This document shows positions 43,753-52,602 of a DNA stretch of 64,000 nucleotides, piece after piece. Source of the DNA: Roseiconus nitratireducens (GTDB lineage Bacteria > Planctomycetota > Planctomycetia > Pirellulales > Pirellulaceae); assembly GCF_008629675.1 (NCBI RefSeq), contig NZ_VWOX01000018.1, positions 62,001 through 126,000 of the forward strand, given 5' to 3'. Position 1 is the first letter of the stretch; each line of letters opens with the position of its first letter. A model generated the notes under the pieces. That model did no database searches, was not told where the DNA came from, and saw nothing but the letters and a program-made list of their open reading frames with translations. The position numbers and the translations under genes were made by a program.

Positions 43753-45876
43753 ATGAGTACACAGCCGCCTCCAGCCGATGAAACGATCCCGTGTGAGATC
43801 ACGGAAGACCCACGCGAGGAGGCGCAGGGTCTGCAAGTTCTCAGTGACGCGGAGCTGTTGGACGGTTGGATCCAGGACCAGCAGCCCCAGGCGTTCGCGG
43901 TTCTGGTGCAGCGTTACAGCCGGATGGTGTTGAGTGTCTGTCGCCGACGCTGTCGAACGCTCAGCGATGCCGACGATGCTTATCAGACGGCTTTCCTGAT
44001 TCTGGCGCACCACGCCCACAAGATTCGTCGACCGGAATGTTTGCCGGGGTGGCTCCAACGGGTTGCCCAGCGCGCCGCCGACGCAACGCTTCACCGCAGC
44101 ACTCCACCACTCGACCCGGATCCTCCCGCCATGAATGATGTGCCGGCAGCGGAAGAGAGCCCGCTGGACGGGATTGCCAGACGACACGAAGCCATCGTGC
44201 TGGACGAGGAACTGGCCGCACTGCCGGAACACTACCGGTCGGCAATCGTCATGCACCTGTATGAAGGCCAGTCGGTGCAACACCTGGCCGAGCAGTTTCA
44301 GACCACGTTGGGCGCCGTGCGCGGCCGTTTGCAACGCGGCAAGCAATTGCTTGCCAGACGTTTGCGGTGTCGTGGCGTCGTTCCCGTGCTGGCGTTCGCT
44401 GCGGCCGGACTCTCCCAATGCACGGCCTCGGAAGCCGCCGCCGCCAGCAGCACTTTTCTGGCCGACATCTCTTCTGGGACGCTGCCGCCGGCTCCCACCG
44501 ATCCTCTTCTCCAACCCCTCGTTTCGAAAGGAGCCCGAATCATGACACCCTGGAACACCCTCGGGTCGCTCGCCGCCGTCGGCACCCTGGCCGCCGTTTT
44601 CCTCTCACCCTCTCCGGGTGACTCGGCCGGAAACGACCAACCATCCCTCCATGTCGATGGGGCTCCGATCCTCGCGCAGGTTCCTCAGCCGGGGCCGGTC
44701 ATTATCCAACCCGTGCCACGCCAACCGACAGCACCGCGACCGGCACCGCCGCAACCGGCACCGCCGCAACCGGCACCGCCACCGAAGGCGTCGCCGCCCG
44801 CTCCGGCGCCCTCCCCTTACGCCGGCGAAGCTCCACCGTCGTCCGGCGATGGCAAGCCGATGGTCTGGGAAAAGCAATACCGTCCGGCGAAACCGACCAG
44901 CCAGTTGGCTCAAGACATTCAACGACGATTGGATGAGCCGGTCAATCTGTCCGTTTCCGCCGCGGTCGGCGATCTGGAGCGGCAACTGGAACAATCGCTG
45001 AGTATGCCGGTGATCATCGACGACCGCGCGATCTCCTATGCAAAGTTGGAGCCGTCGCGATCCGTTTCCGGGGACTTCAGCGACGTGCCGCTTCGCACCG
45101 CACTGAGAAAACTGCTGCGCCCGCTAGGTTTGAAAGCAACGGTGCAAGATGAAGCACTGGTCGTTACCGCCGATCCCGGAGCCCTCGTTCATCAAGGCAT
45201 CGGTGTCTCGCGTTGGATCAACGTCGATGAAACCTTCATGGAACAGTTGGAAGAAACGTTGGCCAAGCAGGTGGATTACGACTTTCAGGAAACGCCGCTT
45301 TCGGAAGCGGTGGCAACCATCTCCCAGGACCTGGGACTTCCTCTGAGCATCGATCGGCGTTCGATGGAAGAGATCGGGTTGGATCAGGACGTCGGCGTGA
45401 CCGCTCAATATCCGTCCATGCCGGCCTACGATTTTTTGTCCTTGATGCTCTCCGATCTGGATTGCACCCTGAACGTGGTGCACAACCAGTTGTTGGTCAG
45501 CACGCTGGAGGCCGCCGAGGATAATCTGCTCAGCCGCGTCTATTGGCTGGAAGGGCTGAACGCGGCAGCCGACTATCAGGACTTCATCCAGCTGATCGAA
45601 TCGAACATCGTGCCGGGCACCTGGGAAGCGTTGGGGGGCAACTCCAGCATCTCACCTTTCGACGCGGCCCGTCCTGCGATCGCGGTGCGGACGACCTACG
45701 GCGTGCATCGCCAAATCGAACGCGTGATCGCGGCGTTTCGGGAAAACTCGTTTGTCCCCGACGACGTTCCCGAACGGGTTCAAGTGCCCGATACGGGCCA
45801 GTCGCAACCGTTCGGCATGGGCGGGGGAATGGGCGGCATGGGCGGCGGCATGGGCGGAGGCGGCGGCTTCTTCTAG
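43753..45876 (+). CDS. ECF sigma factor fused to exported STN-type domains
   Basis: 707 residues from ATG 43753. Residues 35-105 are sigma region 2 (AFAVLVQRYSRMVLSVC, DADDAYQTAFLILAHHA) and 165-220 region 4 (LPEHYRSAIVMHLYEG, LGAVRGRLQRGKQLLARRL). A hydrophobic patch near 230 is followed by a second at 270-282. Residue 264 is a Met preceded by AAAGGAG eight bases upstream, so a second product starting there, with a signal-like N-terminus, is possible. Then a Pro-rich linker (three 15-bp repeats, 44740-44784), two secretin/TonB-N-like segments and a Gly/Met-rich tail. If made as one chain, the sigma domain would be tethered to the membrane. Confidence 0.82.
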   Translation: MSTQPPPADETIPCEITEDPREEAQGLQVLSDAELLDGWIQDQQPQAFAVLVQRYSRMVLSVCRRRCRTLSDADDAYQTAFLILAHHAHKIRRPECLPGWLQRVAQRAADATLHRSTPPLDPDPPAMNDVPAAEESPLDGIARRHEAIVLDEELAALPEHYRSAIVMHLYEGQSVQHLAEQFQTTLGAVRGRLQRGKQLLARRLRCRGVVPVLAFAAAGLSQCTASEAAAASSTFLADISSGTLPPAPTDPLLQPLVSKGARIMTPWNTLGSLAAVGTLAAVFLSPSPGDSAGNDQPSLHVDGAPILAQVPQPGPVIIQPVPRQPTAPRPAPPQPAPPQPAPPPKASPPAPAPSPYAGEAPPSSGDGKPMVWEKQYRPAKPTSQLAQDIQRRLDEPVNLSVSAAVGDLERQLEQSLSMPVIIDDRAISYAKLEPSRSVSGDFSDVPLRTALRKLLRPLGLKATVQDEALVVTADPGALVHQGIGVSRWINVDETFMEQLEETLAKQVDYDFQETPLSEAVATISQDLGLPLSIDRRSMEEIGLDQDVGVTAQYPSMPAYDFLSLMLSDLDCTLNVVHNQLLVSTLEAAEDNLLSRVYWLEGLNAAADYQDFIQLIESNIVPGTWEALGGNSSISPFDAARPAIAVRTTYGVHRQIERVIAAFRENSFVPDDVPERVQVPDTGQSQPFGMGGGMGGMGGGMGGGGGFF

Positions 45877-45910
45877 CCGCAGCGAATCGCTCGGGTGCGA
45901 CGTTGACGCC

Positions 45911-46030
45911 GCCACGCTCGCCAGAGCGTGGAAGACGTTGGGATGTGACGTAGCCACGCTCGCCAGAACGCGGAAGATGTTGGGATGCGACGCCGCCACG
46001 CTCGCCAGAGCGTGGAAGATGTCGCCAAAC
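45911..46030. repeat. Family C: three tandem 42-bp hairpin units
   Basis: Units begin at 45911, 45953 and 45995. Each carries the hairpin CCACGCTCGCCAGAGCGTGG, with some mismatches in the second. They fill the space between the convergent sigma-factor and plsC genes, where they may end transcription. Related single copies lie at 48681-48699 and 58420-58438. Confidence 0.85.
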
Positions 46031-46052
46031 TCTTGTCAGCCTCGCGACACGC

Positions 46053-46694
46053 TCAGGTCCAGTTCGGGATCGGCTTTTCGTTTTCCAACGCCGACATTTC
46101 CTCGCACAACTCGTGCATGAAGGTCTCTCGTTTGCCGGTCCACCGCACGGACCGGCCGATGAAGACGTCACAGAAGAAGGGAACCAGGATCCCTTCTCCC
46201 TTGGGCAGGGACTTCCCCAGGCCGTGCAAAAATACCGGTGTGAACGGCACTTCAGGAAAACGCTTGGCCACGTGCGCGATTCCCGTTTTGAATTCTTCCC
46301 GCACCTCCGGCTTCCCGCGCGTCCCCTCAGGAAAAATGATCAGGATTTGGTTTTCGCGCAGGGCGTTGCAGATGCCGGCCAACGGATCGGTGCGCATGCC
46401 CTTGACTTCTCGCTCCAACGGGATGATTCCGACGATGTGCTGGGAAAACCATGCCATCACCGGATTCCGCAGGAAGTGATCCGCCGCTGCCACTGGATGC
46501 ACGTCCTTCAAACGCTGCATGCCGAACAGGGTCATCAGGACAAACGTGTCCAGGTGGCTGTTGTGGTTGGCGACGACCACCGCCGGGCCTTCGGTCGGCA
46601 GGTTCGCGATCCGTCGGACGTTCAACCCGATCACGAACAGGATCACGGGGCGAACGATGAACAAAAAGAACAGGTAACGCAGCGCAGTGATCAT
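46053..46694 (-). CDS. plsC: 1-acyl-sn-glycerol-3-phosphate acyltransferase
   Basis: 213 residues. It has the acyltransferase motifs NHNSHLD (HxxxxD), the phosphate-binding FPEGTRGKPE and VPFTPVFLHGLG, with a hydrophobic N-terminus. It adds the second acyl chain to make phosphatidic acid. The start lies three bases after the cdsA stop, so it is the third gene of the phospholipid operon. Confidence 0.92.
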   Translation of the reverse strand: MITALRYLFFLFIVRPVILFVIGLNVRRIANLPTEGPAVVVANHNSHLDTFVLMTLFGMQRLKDVHPVAAADHFLRNPVMAWFSQHIVGIIPLEREVKGMRTDPLAGICNALRENQILIIFPEGTRGKPEVREEFKTGIAHVAKRFPEVPFTPVFLHGLGKSLPKGEGILVPFFCDVFIGRSVRWTGKRETFMHELCEEMSALENEKPIPNWT

Positions 46695-46697
46695 CGT

Positions 46698-47681
46698 TCA
46701 ACCATAGAAGTAATAGACGAAATGGAAGAACAGCGGCGCCGTGAACGTCAGACTGTCGACCCGGTCCAGCACCCCGCCGTGCCCGGGCAGCGTGTAGCCA
46801 CAGTCTTTCACACCCAGGTCGCGTTTGAGGGCGGAGACGGACAGGTCGCCGGCAAACCCGAACACTCCGATGATCAAGCCCGCCGTGATGCTCCGCAGCA
46901 AATCCATGAACGTCAGCCAGGGGCCAATGGCCGCGGCCAACACGGTGGTCGAACAGACGCCGCCGAGCATTCCGACGACCGTCTTGTTGGGGCTAACTTT
47001 GGGCACGATCTTGGTTTCCCCCAATGCACGCCCCCAGCAGTACTGTGCCACGTCGTTGAACTGGGTCAACAAGATCAAGAATACCAACAACGCCGCTCCG
47101 CCGGATTCCTGCGACGATCCGGCCGGCCAGATCGGTGCAACGCGAGGATTCACCGGCGGCTGGATCGATAACAGCATCGCGCCATGCGACAGGCTGTAAA
47201 CCGTGGTCATCAGGCCCCACTGCAACGATCCGACCGCGCGCAGGAATCCACTGGTTTCCCCGATCATCACCATCCGCGTCGGCAGCAAGATGAACATGTA
47301 GACGGGGATGAAAATGATGAACATCCCGTACCATTCCGAACCGACCCAGACGTACTGCAGTGGAATCGCGAGGTAGGCCCAAAACAACACGCGGTGGTCA
47401 ACGCGTCGCGTGGGGACCATGGAAAGGAACTCTTTCAGGGCCAGGAAACTGACCAAGGCGAAGAAGACGATCGCCGTCGTTCGGGAAACACCAAACAGAA
47501 TCGCAAACGAGATGACGATCACCCACCAGGTGCGAATCCGCTGCGCCAATTCGCTGTCATCACGCTCCGGGACTCGACGCCGTCGGGCCAGCAACGCGGC
47601 CTCCGCGATCCCAAGCAACACGGCGACACCGATGAATGTCAAATGGATCTGATGCGAAAGATGATCAAACAGTCCGAACAT
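46698..47681 (-). CDS. cdsA: Phosphatidate cytidylyltransferase
   Basis: 327 residues from ATG 47681 (frame open to 47750). About eight membrane segments and the CdsA signature near the C-terminus: SALKRDLGVKDCGYTLPGHGG, then VLDRVDSLTFTAPLFF. It makes CDP-diacylglycerol from phosphatidate and CTP, the precursor for the gene upstream. Its start overlaps the end of the CDP-alcohol transferase gene by 17 bases. Confidence 0.94.
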   Translation of the reverse strand: MFGLFDHLSHQIHLTFIGVAVLLGIAEAALLARRRRVPERDDSELAQRIRTWWVIVISFAILFGVSRTTAIVFFALVSFLALKEFLSMVPTRRVDHRVLFWAYLAIPLQYVWVGSEWYGMFIIFIPVYMFILLPTRMVMIGETSGFLRAVGSLQWGLMTTVYSLSHGAMLLSIQPPVNPRVAPIWPAGSSQESGGAALLVFLILLTQFNDVAQYCWGRALGETKIVPKVSPNKTVVGMLGGVCSTTVLAAAIGPWLTFMDLLRSITAGLIIGVFGFAGDLSVSALKRDLGVKDCGYTLPGHGGVLDRVDSLTFTAPLFFHFVYYFYG

Positions 47682-48345
47682 GTTGCTCCCGCATCCGTTG
47701 GGCGATCGATGACAAGCGCCGCCAAGCGGTGACCGCGCCGCCGGCGACAATCAAGCTCAGGGAGGCGTTCATCAGGATCGCGATCGCGGGGGCGGCCGCC
47801 CCCAGGAGGATCGCCAGGCCGCAGGCCAAACAGGCGGCCGTCATGATCGCCATCCGCTGCGGTTTGGCCATCGGGCCCTGGAAGCATTGCCCGACGCCTT
47901 CGCTGCCGCCGACCGCCCGCACGTACGCGACGAACAACGCGACCAAGGCGGCTGCATAGCCCAACGGCGCGATGGCCGACAGCGAGTAACCGGCTCCGAC
48001 CAGCACCGCAACATCCGAGATCCGGTCCGGGACTTCATTGAACAGGCCGCCCACCGGCGAAGACTTGCCGCCCTCCACCGCCACCATCCCGTCCAGCAGG
48101 TTGGCGATCAGTCGGAACTGAATCATCACCGCCGCGGCAATGTAGCACGTCAGCCGCAGGGGGTCGCCGGATGTCCAGGATGTGCCGGCCAACAAGATCC
48201 CGGCAAGACAGCCGAAGACGCCGCTGGATACACTGATGGTGTTGGGAGTGATGCGAGTTTCGGACAACCAACCGGCCAGGCGGCGAAAGATCGGCCACCG
48301 GCGCGACTTCACGGGACGTCGGCCTTCGATCGGGTTGTTTGTCAT
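47665..48345 (-). CDS. CDP-alcohol phosphatidyltransferase variant
   Basis: 226 residues from ATG 48345; the frame is open to 48567, but the extra part is not family-like. Six helices and the motif region NLLDGMVAVEGGKSS to FNEVPDRISD. Against the canonical DxxDGxxAR(x8)GxxxDxxxD, the first Asp is Asn82, the Arg is Val90 and the third Asp is Asn103; Asp85 and Asp107 are kept. It should transfer a phosphatidyl group to an alcohol, but the changed metal site and the acceptor are open. First gene of the operon with cdsA and plsC. Confidence 0.87.
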   Translation of the reverse strand: MTNNPIEGRRPVKSRRWPIFRRLAGWLSETRITPNTISVSSGVFGCLAGILLAGTSWTSGDPLRLTCYIAAAVMIQFRLIANLLDGMVAVEGGKSSPVGGLFNEVPDRISDVAVLVGAGYSLSAIAPLGYAAALVALFVAYVRAVGGSEGVGQCFQGPMAKPQRMAIMTAACLACGLAILLGAAAPAIAILMNASLSLIVAGGAVTAWRRLSSIAQRMREQHVRTV

Positions 48346-48680
48346 GGAACACGCGACCATGCCGCAGCAAAAGATGACCTGGCTAAAGAAAACGCGATGG
48401 ATCGGAAGATCACGTTGGCGGGTTTTTGAAAGAGCCTGAGGAGGCCATGTGGTTGCGCGATCATCAACCGCAAAGCTCTGAAAATCCCGCGGCGGCACCC
48501 TGGGACCACGGACCTCGTCTGGATGATACCGTCTTTCGCGGCGGGCGACGTGCCGCGGAACGGTCACGTCTTGGTGTTTCCGTTCGGGTCGAACAACGAG
48601 CGTTGACGTGCCCCGCTTAGGACCTGTCTGAAAACTCGCAAACCTTGTAGTTACCGTCGCGATCGCGGCGGGACGCGATG

Positions 48681-48854
48681 CTCTGGCGAGCGTCGCTACT
48701 TTTTTCAGACAAAGCCTCGCTGGACGGCGCCACTTTGTGAGCCGCGTGGCGGTAGCCGCGGGTCTTTCCGCATCAACCGGCGGCTAGCGCCTTGCCGCTC
48801 ATTGCACTGCAAAACACGGCTCGCGGGAGGGCTAACCAGAGAACGCGTGACATC
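48681..48854. repeat. Cluster of repeats (families C, B and E)
   Basis: Within the 526-base gap upstream of the phospholipid operon lie a family C unit (CTCTGGCGAGCGTCGCTAC at 48681-48699), a reversed family B copy (48722-48815) and a family E end (GGGAGGGCTAACCAGAGAAC, from about 48826). The rest of 48346-48871 shows no gene. Confidence 0.8.
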
Positions 48855-48871
48855 GATCGATAGGCGCAGCG

Positions 48872-50317
48872 CTAGTTCTGTTCGCGGCGTTGCCGCGTTG
48901 CCTGCCAGGCTGCCTTTTCCGATTGCTGCCGCTGGGCTGTTTTGCCGGTCAGAGGCCAGTTCGGATCGGACTCGTGGGCCTGGTCCATGATGGAGGCTGC
49001 TCTTTGAACGACTTCGGGATGCGACTCTGCGACGTTCTCAGATTCGCCGCGATCGGCTTCCAAGTTGTACAACTCGATCGGCGACTGGACGCCGTTCTTG
49101 ACGGCTTTCCATTCGCCGAAGCGACACGCTTGGATCGGTCTGCCCTCGTGCAATTCCCAGTAGAAGTAGTCGCGTGTCGGCGCGTCGCCGCCTTTCAGGA
49201 AACGGACCAGGGACTTTCCGTCGGTGCGCACGTCCGCGTCCAGCGGTGCACCGGCAAGTTCCGCGGCGGTCGGCAGATAGTCCCAGAAGGCCCAGGGGCC
49301 GTCGGTCACGCGTCCAGCCGGAACGGTGCCGGGCCACCACGCGATGGCGGCCTGCCGGAGCGCCCCTTCGTACAACGCGCGTTTGTATCCACGCAGCCCA
49401 TTGTCGGCCTGTTTGAACAGCGAACCCATTTCGCTCTCGGGTGCGAAGGACGATCCATTGTCACCGGTAAAGATCACCAGCGTTTCTTGATCGATGCCCA
49501 GTTCTTCCAGCGTCTGAAGCAACTGGCCCATGTCCCGGTCCAGCCGTGTGATCTGCGCGGCATAGGATTTCTGACTCAGCGACCAGGGTTTGTCGGCATA
49601 GATTCCCAAGTCGTCGATTTCGTGCCGGCCGTGCGGCAGCGTGACCGCATAGAACACAAAGAACGGTTCCTGGTGGTGGGACTTGATCCACTTGATGACG
49701 TCGTTTTGAATCAAGTCTTGTGCGTACGTCTGGCCGATCCCGCGACCGTCATTGCCCTGCAACTTGATTTGGCGGTCGTCGTCGTAAAGGTACTTTGGAA
49801 AATAGGAGTGGGCTTCGCGCTGGCAGTTGTAGCCAAAAAAATGGTCAAAGCCTTGCTTCAGCGGGCTTCCCGGGGTGTCGAAATAACCCATTCCCCACTT
49901 TCCGGCGCAAGCCGTCGCGTAGCCGGCGGACTTCAGAACCTCCGCCACCGTCGTCGTGTCGGCCGGCAAGGGAAGTTGGCCTTCCGGCGGCACTTCATAA
50001 TTGCCTCGGATCGGACAATGCCCGCAATGCAAGCCGGTCATCAGGGAGGCGCGACTGGGAGCGCACACCGATGTTCCGCTGTAGGCCTGCAAGTATCGAG
50101 TCCCCTCGCGGGCCATGCGGTCCAGGTGCGGCGTTTGAATGATCTGTTGCCCATAGCAACCCAAATCACCCTGCGCGGTGTCATCGGAAAGGACGAAAAT
50201 CAGATTCGGTTGGCCTGACGATCTGGAATCAGCCTTTGGGTCGGCGGGTTGCCCTCGGGAAACTTCCGTCCACAGGGATAAAAACAGAATCACAACGGGA
50301 AGCAGGCGGACAGACAA
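48872..50317 (-). CDS. Arylsulfatase-type sulfatase, exported
   Basis: 481 residues from TTG 50317, followed by a signal peptide ([19 protein letters not shown]). The formylglycine site is CAPSR (Cys85), preceded by the metal ligands in [15 protein letters not shown] and followed by [14 protein letters not shown]. Other family segments are [18 protein letters not shown] and the C-terminal [11 protein letters not shown]. Planctomycetes use many such enzymes on sulfated algal polysaccharides. No maturase gene is nearby. Divergent from the SGNH-DUF1080 gene. Confidence 0.94.
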   Translation of the reverse strand: MSVRLLPVVILFLSLWTEVSRGQPADPKADSRSSGQPNLIFVLSDDTAQGDLGCYGQQIIQTPHLDRMAREGTRYLQAYSGTSVCAPSRASLMTGLHCGHCPIRGNYEVPPEGQLPLPADTTTVAEVLKSAGYATACAGKWGMGYFDTPGSPLKQGFDHFFGYNCQREAHSYFPKYLYDDDRQIKLQGNDGRGIGQTYAQDLIQNDVIKWIKSHHQEPFFVFYAVTLPHGRHEIDDLGIYADKPWSLSQKSYAAQITRLDRDMGQLLQTLEELGIDQETLVIFTGDNGSSFAPESEMGSLFKQADNGLRGYKRALYEGALRQAAIAWWPGTVPAGRVTDGPWAFWDYLPTAAELAGAPLDADVRTDGKSLVRFLKGGDAPTRDYFYWELHEGRPIQACRFGEWKAVKNGVQSPIELYNLEADRGESENVAESHPEVVQRAASIMDQAHESDPNWPLTGKTAQRQQSEKAAWQATRQRREQN

Positions 50318-50506
50318 CTGGAAACCTCAAGTGGAGCGAGGGTGGGGAAGCTGGCGGACCGTGAAGAGCGGACACGGTTGCCGTGCGATTCTAACCGACG
50401 GTTGGGCGGTTGTCCGGAAGGACCGACCGGATCGCCAGTGGTCTGCCGTGTCGGGCATGGCCTTGCCGGGGCGGTCGGCAGTGAATCGACCGGCGGACAC
50501 CGCCGG

Positions 50507-50602
50507 TCGGTGCTTACGGTTCGGTGCTTACGGTTCGGTGCTTACGGTTCGGTGCTTACGGTTCGGGGGTTCAGCCTGCGGTTCGGGGGTTCAGCCTGCG
50601 GT
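50507..50602 (+). repeat. 14-bp x4 and 20-bp x2 tandem repeats
   Basis: Four perfect TCGGTGCTTACGGT units start at 50507, 50521, 50535 and 50549. Two perfect TCGGGGGTTCAGCCTGCGGT units follow at 50563 and 50583. They lie 65-165 bases before the ATG of the SGNH-DUF1080 gene, close to where its promoter should be. Confidence 0.9.
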
Positions 50603-50669
50603 TCGGTCCGCGTGGTACACTCTTGCCCTTGAATGTCTCTCCTGTTTTCCGCCTGAATCGAGCCGATTG

Positions 50670-52031
50670 ATGTCTTCCCCGCCTGTTTGTTTGGCCGTGA
50701 TTCTGACCGCCCTGTCACTTGTCGCCGGAAGGTGCAACGCACAGCAAGCGGCCGCCGTCGCTGAAGAACGTTTTGTGATTCCGGACGACGCGGCGTTGCC
50801 CGGCGAGGGTCCGATGCGTCGTTACGATTGGTTTCAAAATGTTTGGCGGAACCGGCGTACCACCTTCCAGGCAAATCGTGATGCCAAGCAGGGCGCGGTG
50901 GTCTTCTTGGGAGATTCGATCACGCAGGGCTGGGGCGACGATTTTCGCGGTGCTCTGCCGTCGGTGTCCAAGGCCAATCGCGGAATCAGCGGCGATACGA
51001 CTCGCGGAATGCTCTCTCGTTTGGACCAGGATGTACTGCAATTGGATCCCGCCGCGGTCGTCCTGTTGATGGGAACCAACGACCTGGAGGAAGGGGCGGA
51101 ACCGGAAACCATTGCGGGCAATGTCCAGCGGATTGTCCAGGCACTGAAGCAGCATGACCCCAAAATGCCCATCGTCCTGTGCGAGGTGTTCCCAAGCAGT
51201 TCTGAAAAGGCCAGGCCCGCCGACAAGATCAAACAGATCAACCAACTCTATCGTGATCTGGCAAAAGGTGATCCGCAGATCACGGTTCTGGATACCTGGA
51301 CGTTGTTTGCCGACGACAGCGGCAATGCCAAGGCCGCGGAGTTTCCCGATCTGTTGCACCCCAATGCGAAAGGCTACGCCAAGTGGGAAGCCGCCTTGCG
51401 ACCGATCCTGGCAACGCTGGGATTTGCGGACACCGAACCGGACGACTTTGAATACGAGCCGGATGCGATCCGGCTTTTCAACGGCGAAGACTTGACCGGT
51501 TGGGAATACCGTCGCACGCCCGACGCGATGCGTGCCGCGCGGCAACGTTGGCTGGCCCGCAGTCCCGGCGCCGTTCATTGGCCGTTGGTCGATCAAAAGC
51601 AATCGTTTGACGGCATGCGCGCGACGCCGGACGGTCGCTACGTCGCGATCAACGGCCGGCTCGTGGTGACAACGCCTCCGCAAGGTCGGTCCATTCAGCA
51701 GCTTTGGACGGCCGATGATTTTGATCAGGACTTCCAGTTGTTGTTGGAGTTCCGCGCCACACCGAATGCCGACAGCGGCGTGTTCATTCGTGGCCAGCAG
51801 CTGCAGTGTCGCGATTACCTGTTGGCGGGACCCTACAAGGACTTGAAGCACTACCGCCCGGGCGACTGGAACCAGTTGGAGATCACCGTCCGCGGCACCA
51901 ACGCGCACAGCACTTGCAATGGCGAGGTGCTGGAAACCTCGATGGAGGTTCCCGCGGAGGGACCGATCGGTCTGGAAGGCGATCGCGGACAAGTGGAGTA
52001 CCGCCGCATTCGTCTTCGCCCCTTGGATTGA
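50670..52031 (+). CDS. SGNH hydrolase fused to DUF1080 domain, exported
   Basis: 453 residues from ATG 50670. A signal peptide ends near RCNAQQ. Residues 75-255 are an SGNH hydrolase: Ser83 in FLGDSITQGW, NRGISGDTTRG, LLMGTNDLEE and the DLLHPNAKGY Asp-His pair. Residues 270-453 are a DUF1080 (3-keto-disaccharide hydrolase-like) beta-sandwich: IRLFNGEDLTGWEYRR, TPNADSGVFIRGQQLQC, GDWNQLEITVRG and GPIGLEGDRG. This pairs a carbohydrate esterase-like enzyme with a glycan-acting or binding domain. Divergent from a sulfatase, which fits polysaccharide use. Confidence 0.9.
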   Translation: MSSPPVCLAVILTALSLVAGRCNAQQAAAVAEERFVIPDDAALPGEGPMRRYDWFQNVWRNRRTTFQANRDAKQGAVVFLGDSITQGWGDDFRGALPSVSKANRGISGDTTRGMLSRLDQDVLQLDPAAVVLLMGTNDLEEGAEPETIAGNVQRIVQALKQHDPKMPIVLCEVFPSSSEKARPADKIKQINQLYRDLAKGDPQITVLDTWTLFADDSGNAKAAEFPDLLHPNAKGYAKWEAALRPILATLGFADTEPDDFEYEPDAIRLFNGEDLTGWEYRRTPDAMRAARQRWLARSPGAVHWPLVDQKQSFDGMRATPDGRYVAINGRLVVTTPPQGRSIQQLWTADDFDQDFQLLLEFRATPNADSGVFIRGQQLQCRDYLLAGPYKDLKHYRPGDWNQLEITVRGTNAHSTCNGEVLETSMEVPAEGPIGLEGDRGQVEYRRIRLRPLD

Positions 52032-52602
52032 TCGCTCTCGGAAAGCCGGCAACACGCCACGTGCAGCGACCGTTGCCAAAGTGACGGTTGTCCAGCGATC
52101 GTTCCCGACGGTGGCTGCGTCTGTTCACTTGCGTTCCCATCGGGCCGGTGGCTTGACCCGCGGCCGGGATCGCCTGACCAATCCTCCCGAGAACGAACCC
52201 GCCGGCACACGCAGGTGCGCCGCTCCGGGCATGAACACGTCCCCGCGCCGCTGGAGACGCGGGCCGCCCGGTAACGTCCGCCCGCGGGCTTCACCTGCGA
52301 TCTTTGCCCTGTCTCTGGGCGTCACCCCGTGGATCGCCTGACCAGGCCCGCTTTGGTCCGCGACTTCACCGAATCGTTGGAATTCCGCGGGGTGTCCCCC
52401 AGGAAGGGTGGTTTCTCGGTGGGTGTTTGGCGAATCCGGGGCAATTGTAGGAGAGTGGGCTCAACTTATTTTTGCAATTTCCCGATGAAATTTGCTAGTT
52501 GAGATTTCGCTGGCAGAACGTTGAGTTTTATTCTCAAATGGTGGATGGATTCACTTTAGGGGCGTTTTAGGACGTCTTCTCCTCTTCTGATCGAGTTGTC
52601 CA
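52032..52602 (+). other. Long intergenic leader before the DUF1559 gene
   Basis: 571 bases with no credible gene. The left part is GC-rich; 52445-52602 is clearly more AT-rich than its surroundings (TTATTTTTGCAATTTCCCG, TTGAGTTTTATTCTC), as expected for a promoter and leader. Confidence 0.5.

Noticed and set aside
43498-44514. A 338-codon open frame on the minus strand
   Set aside because: It lies opposite the sigma-factor coding region and has no recognisable domain.
52511-52525. A TGGCAG-AACG-TTGAG stretch as a sigma-54 promoter
   Set aside because: The -12 element lacks the required GC, so the match is too weak.
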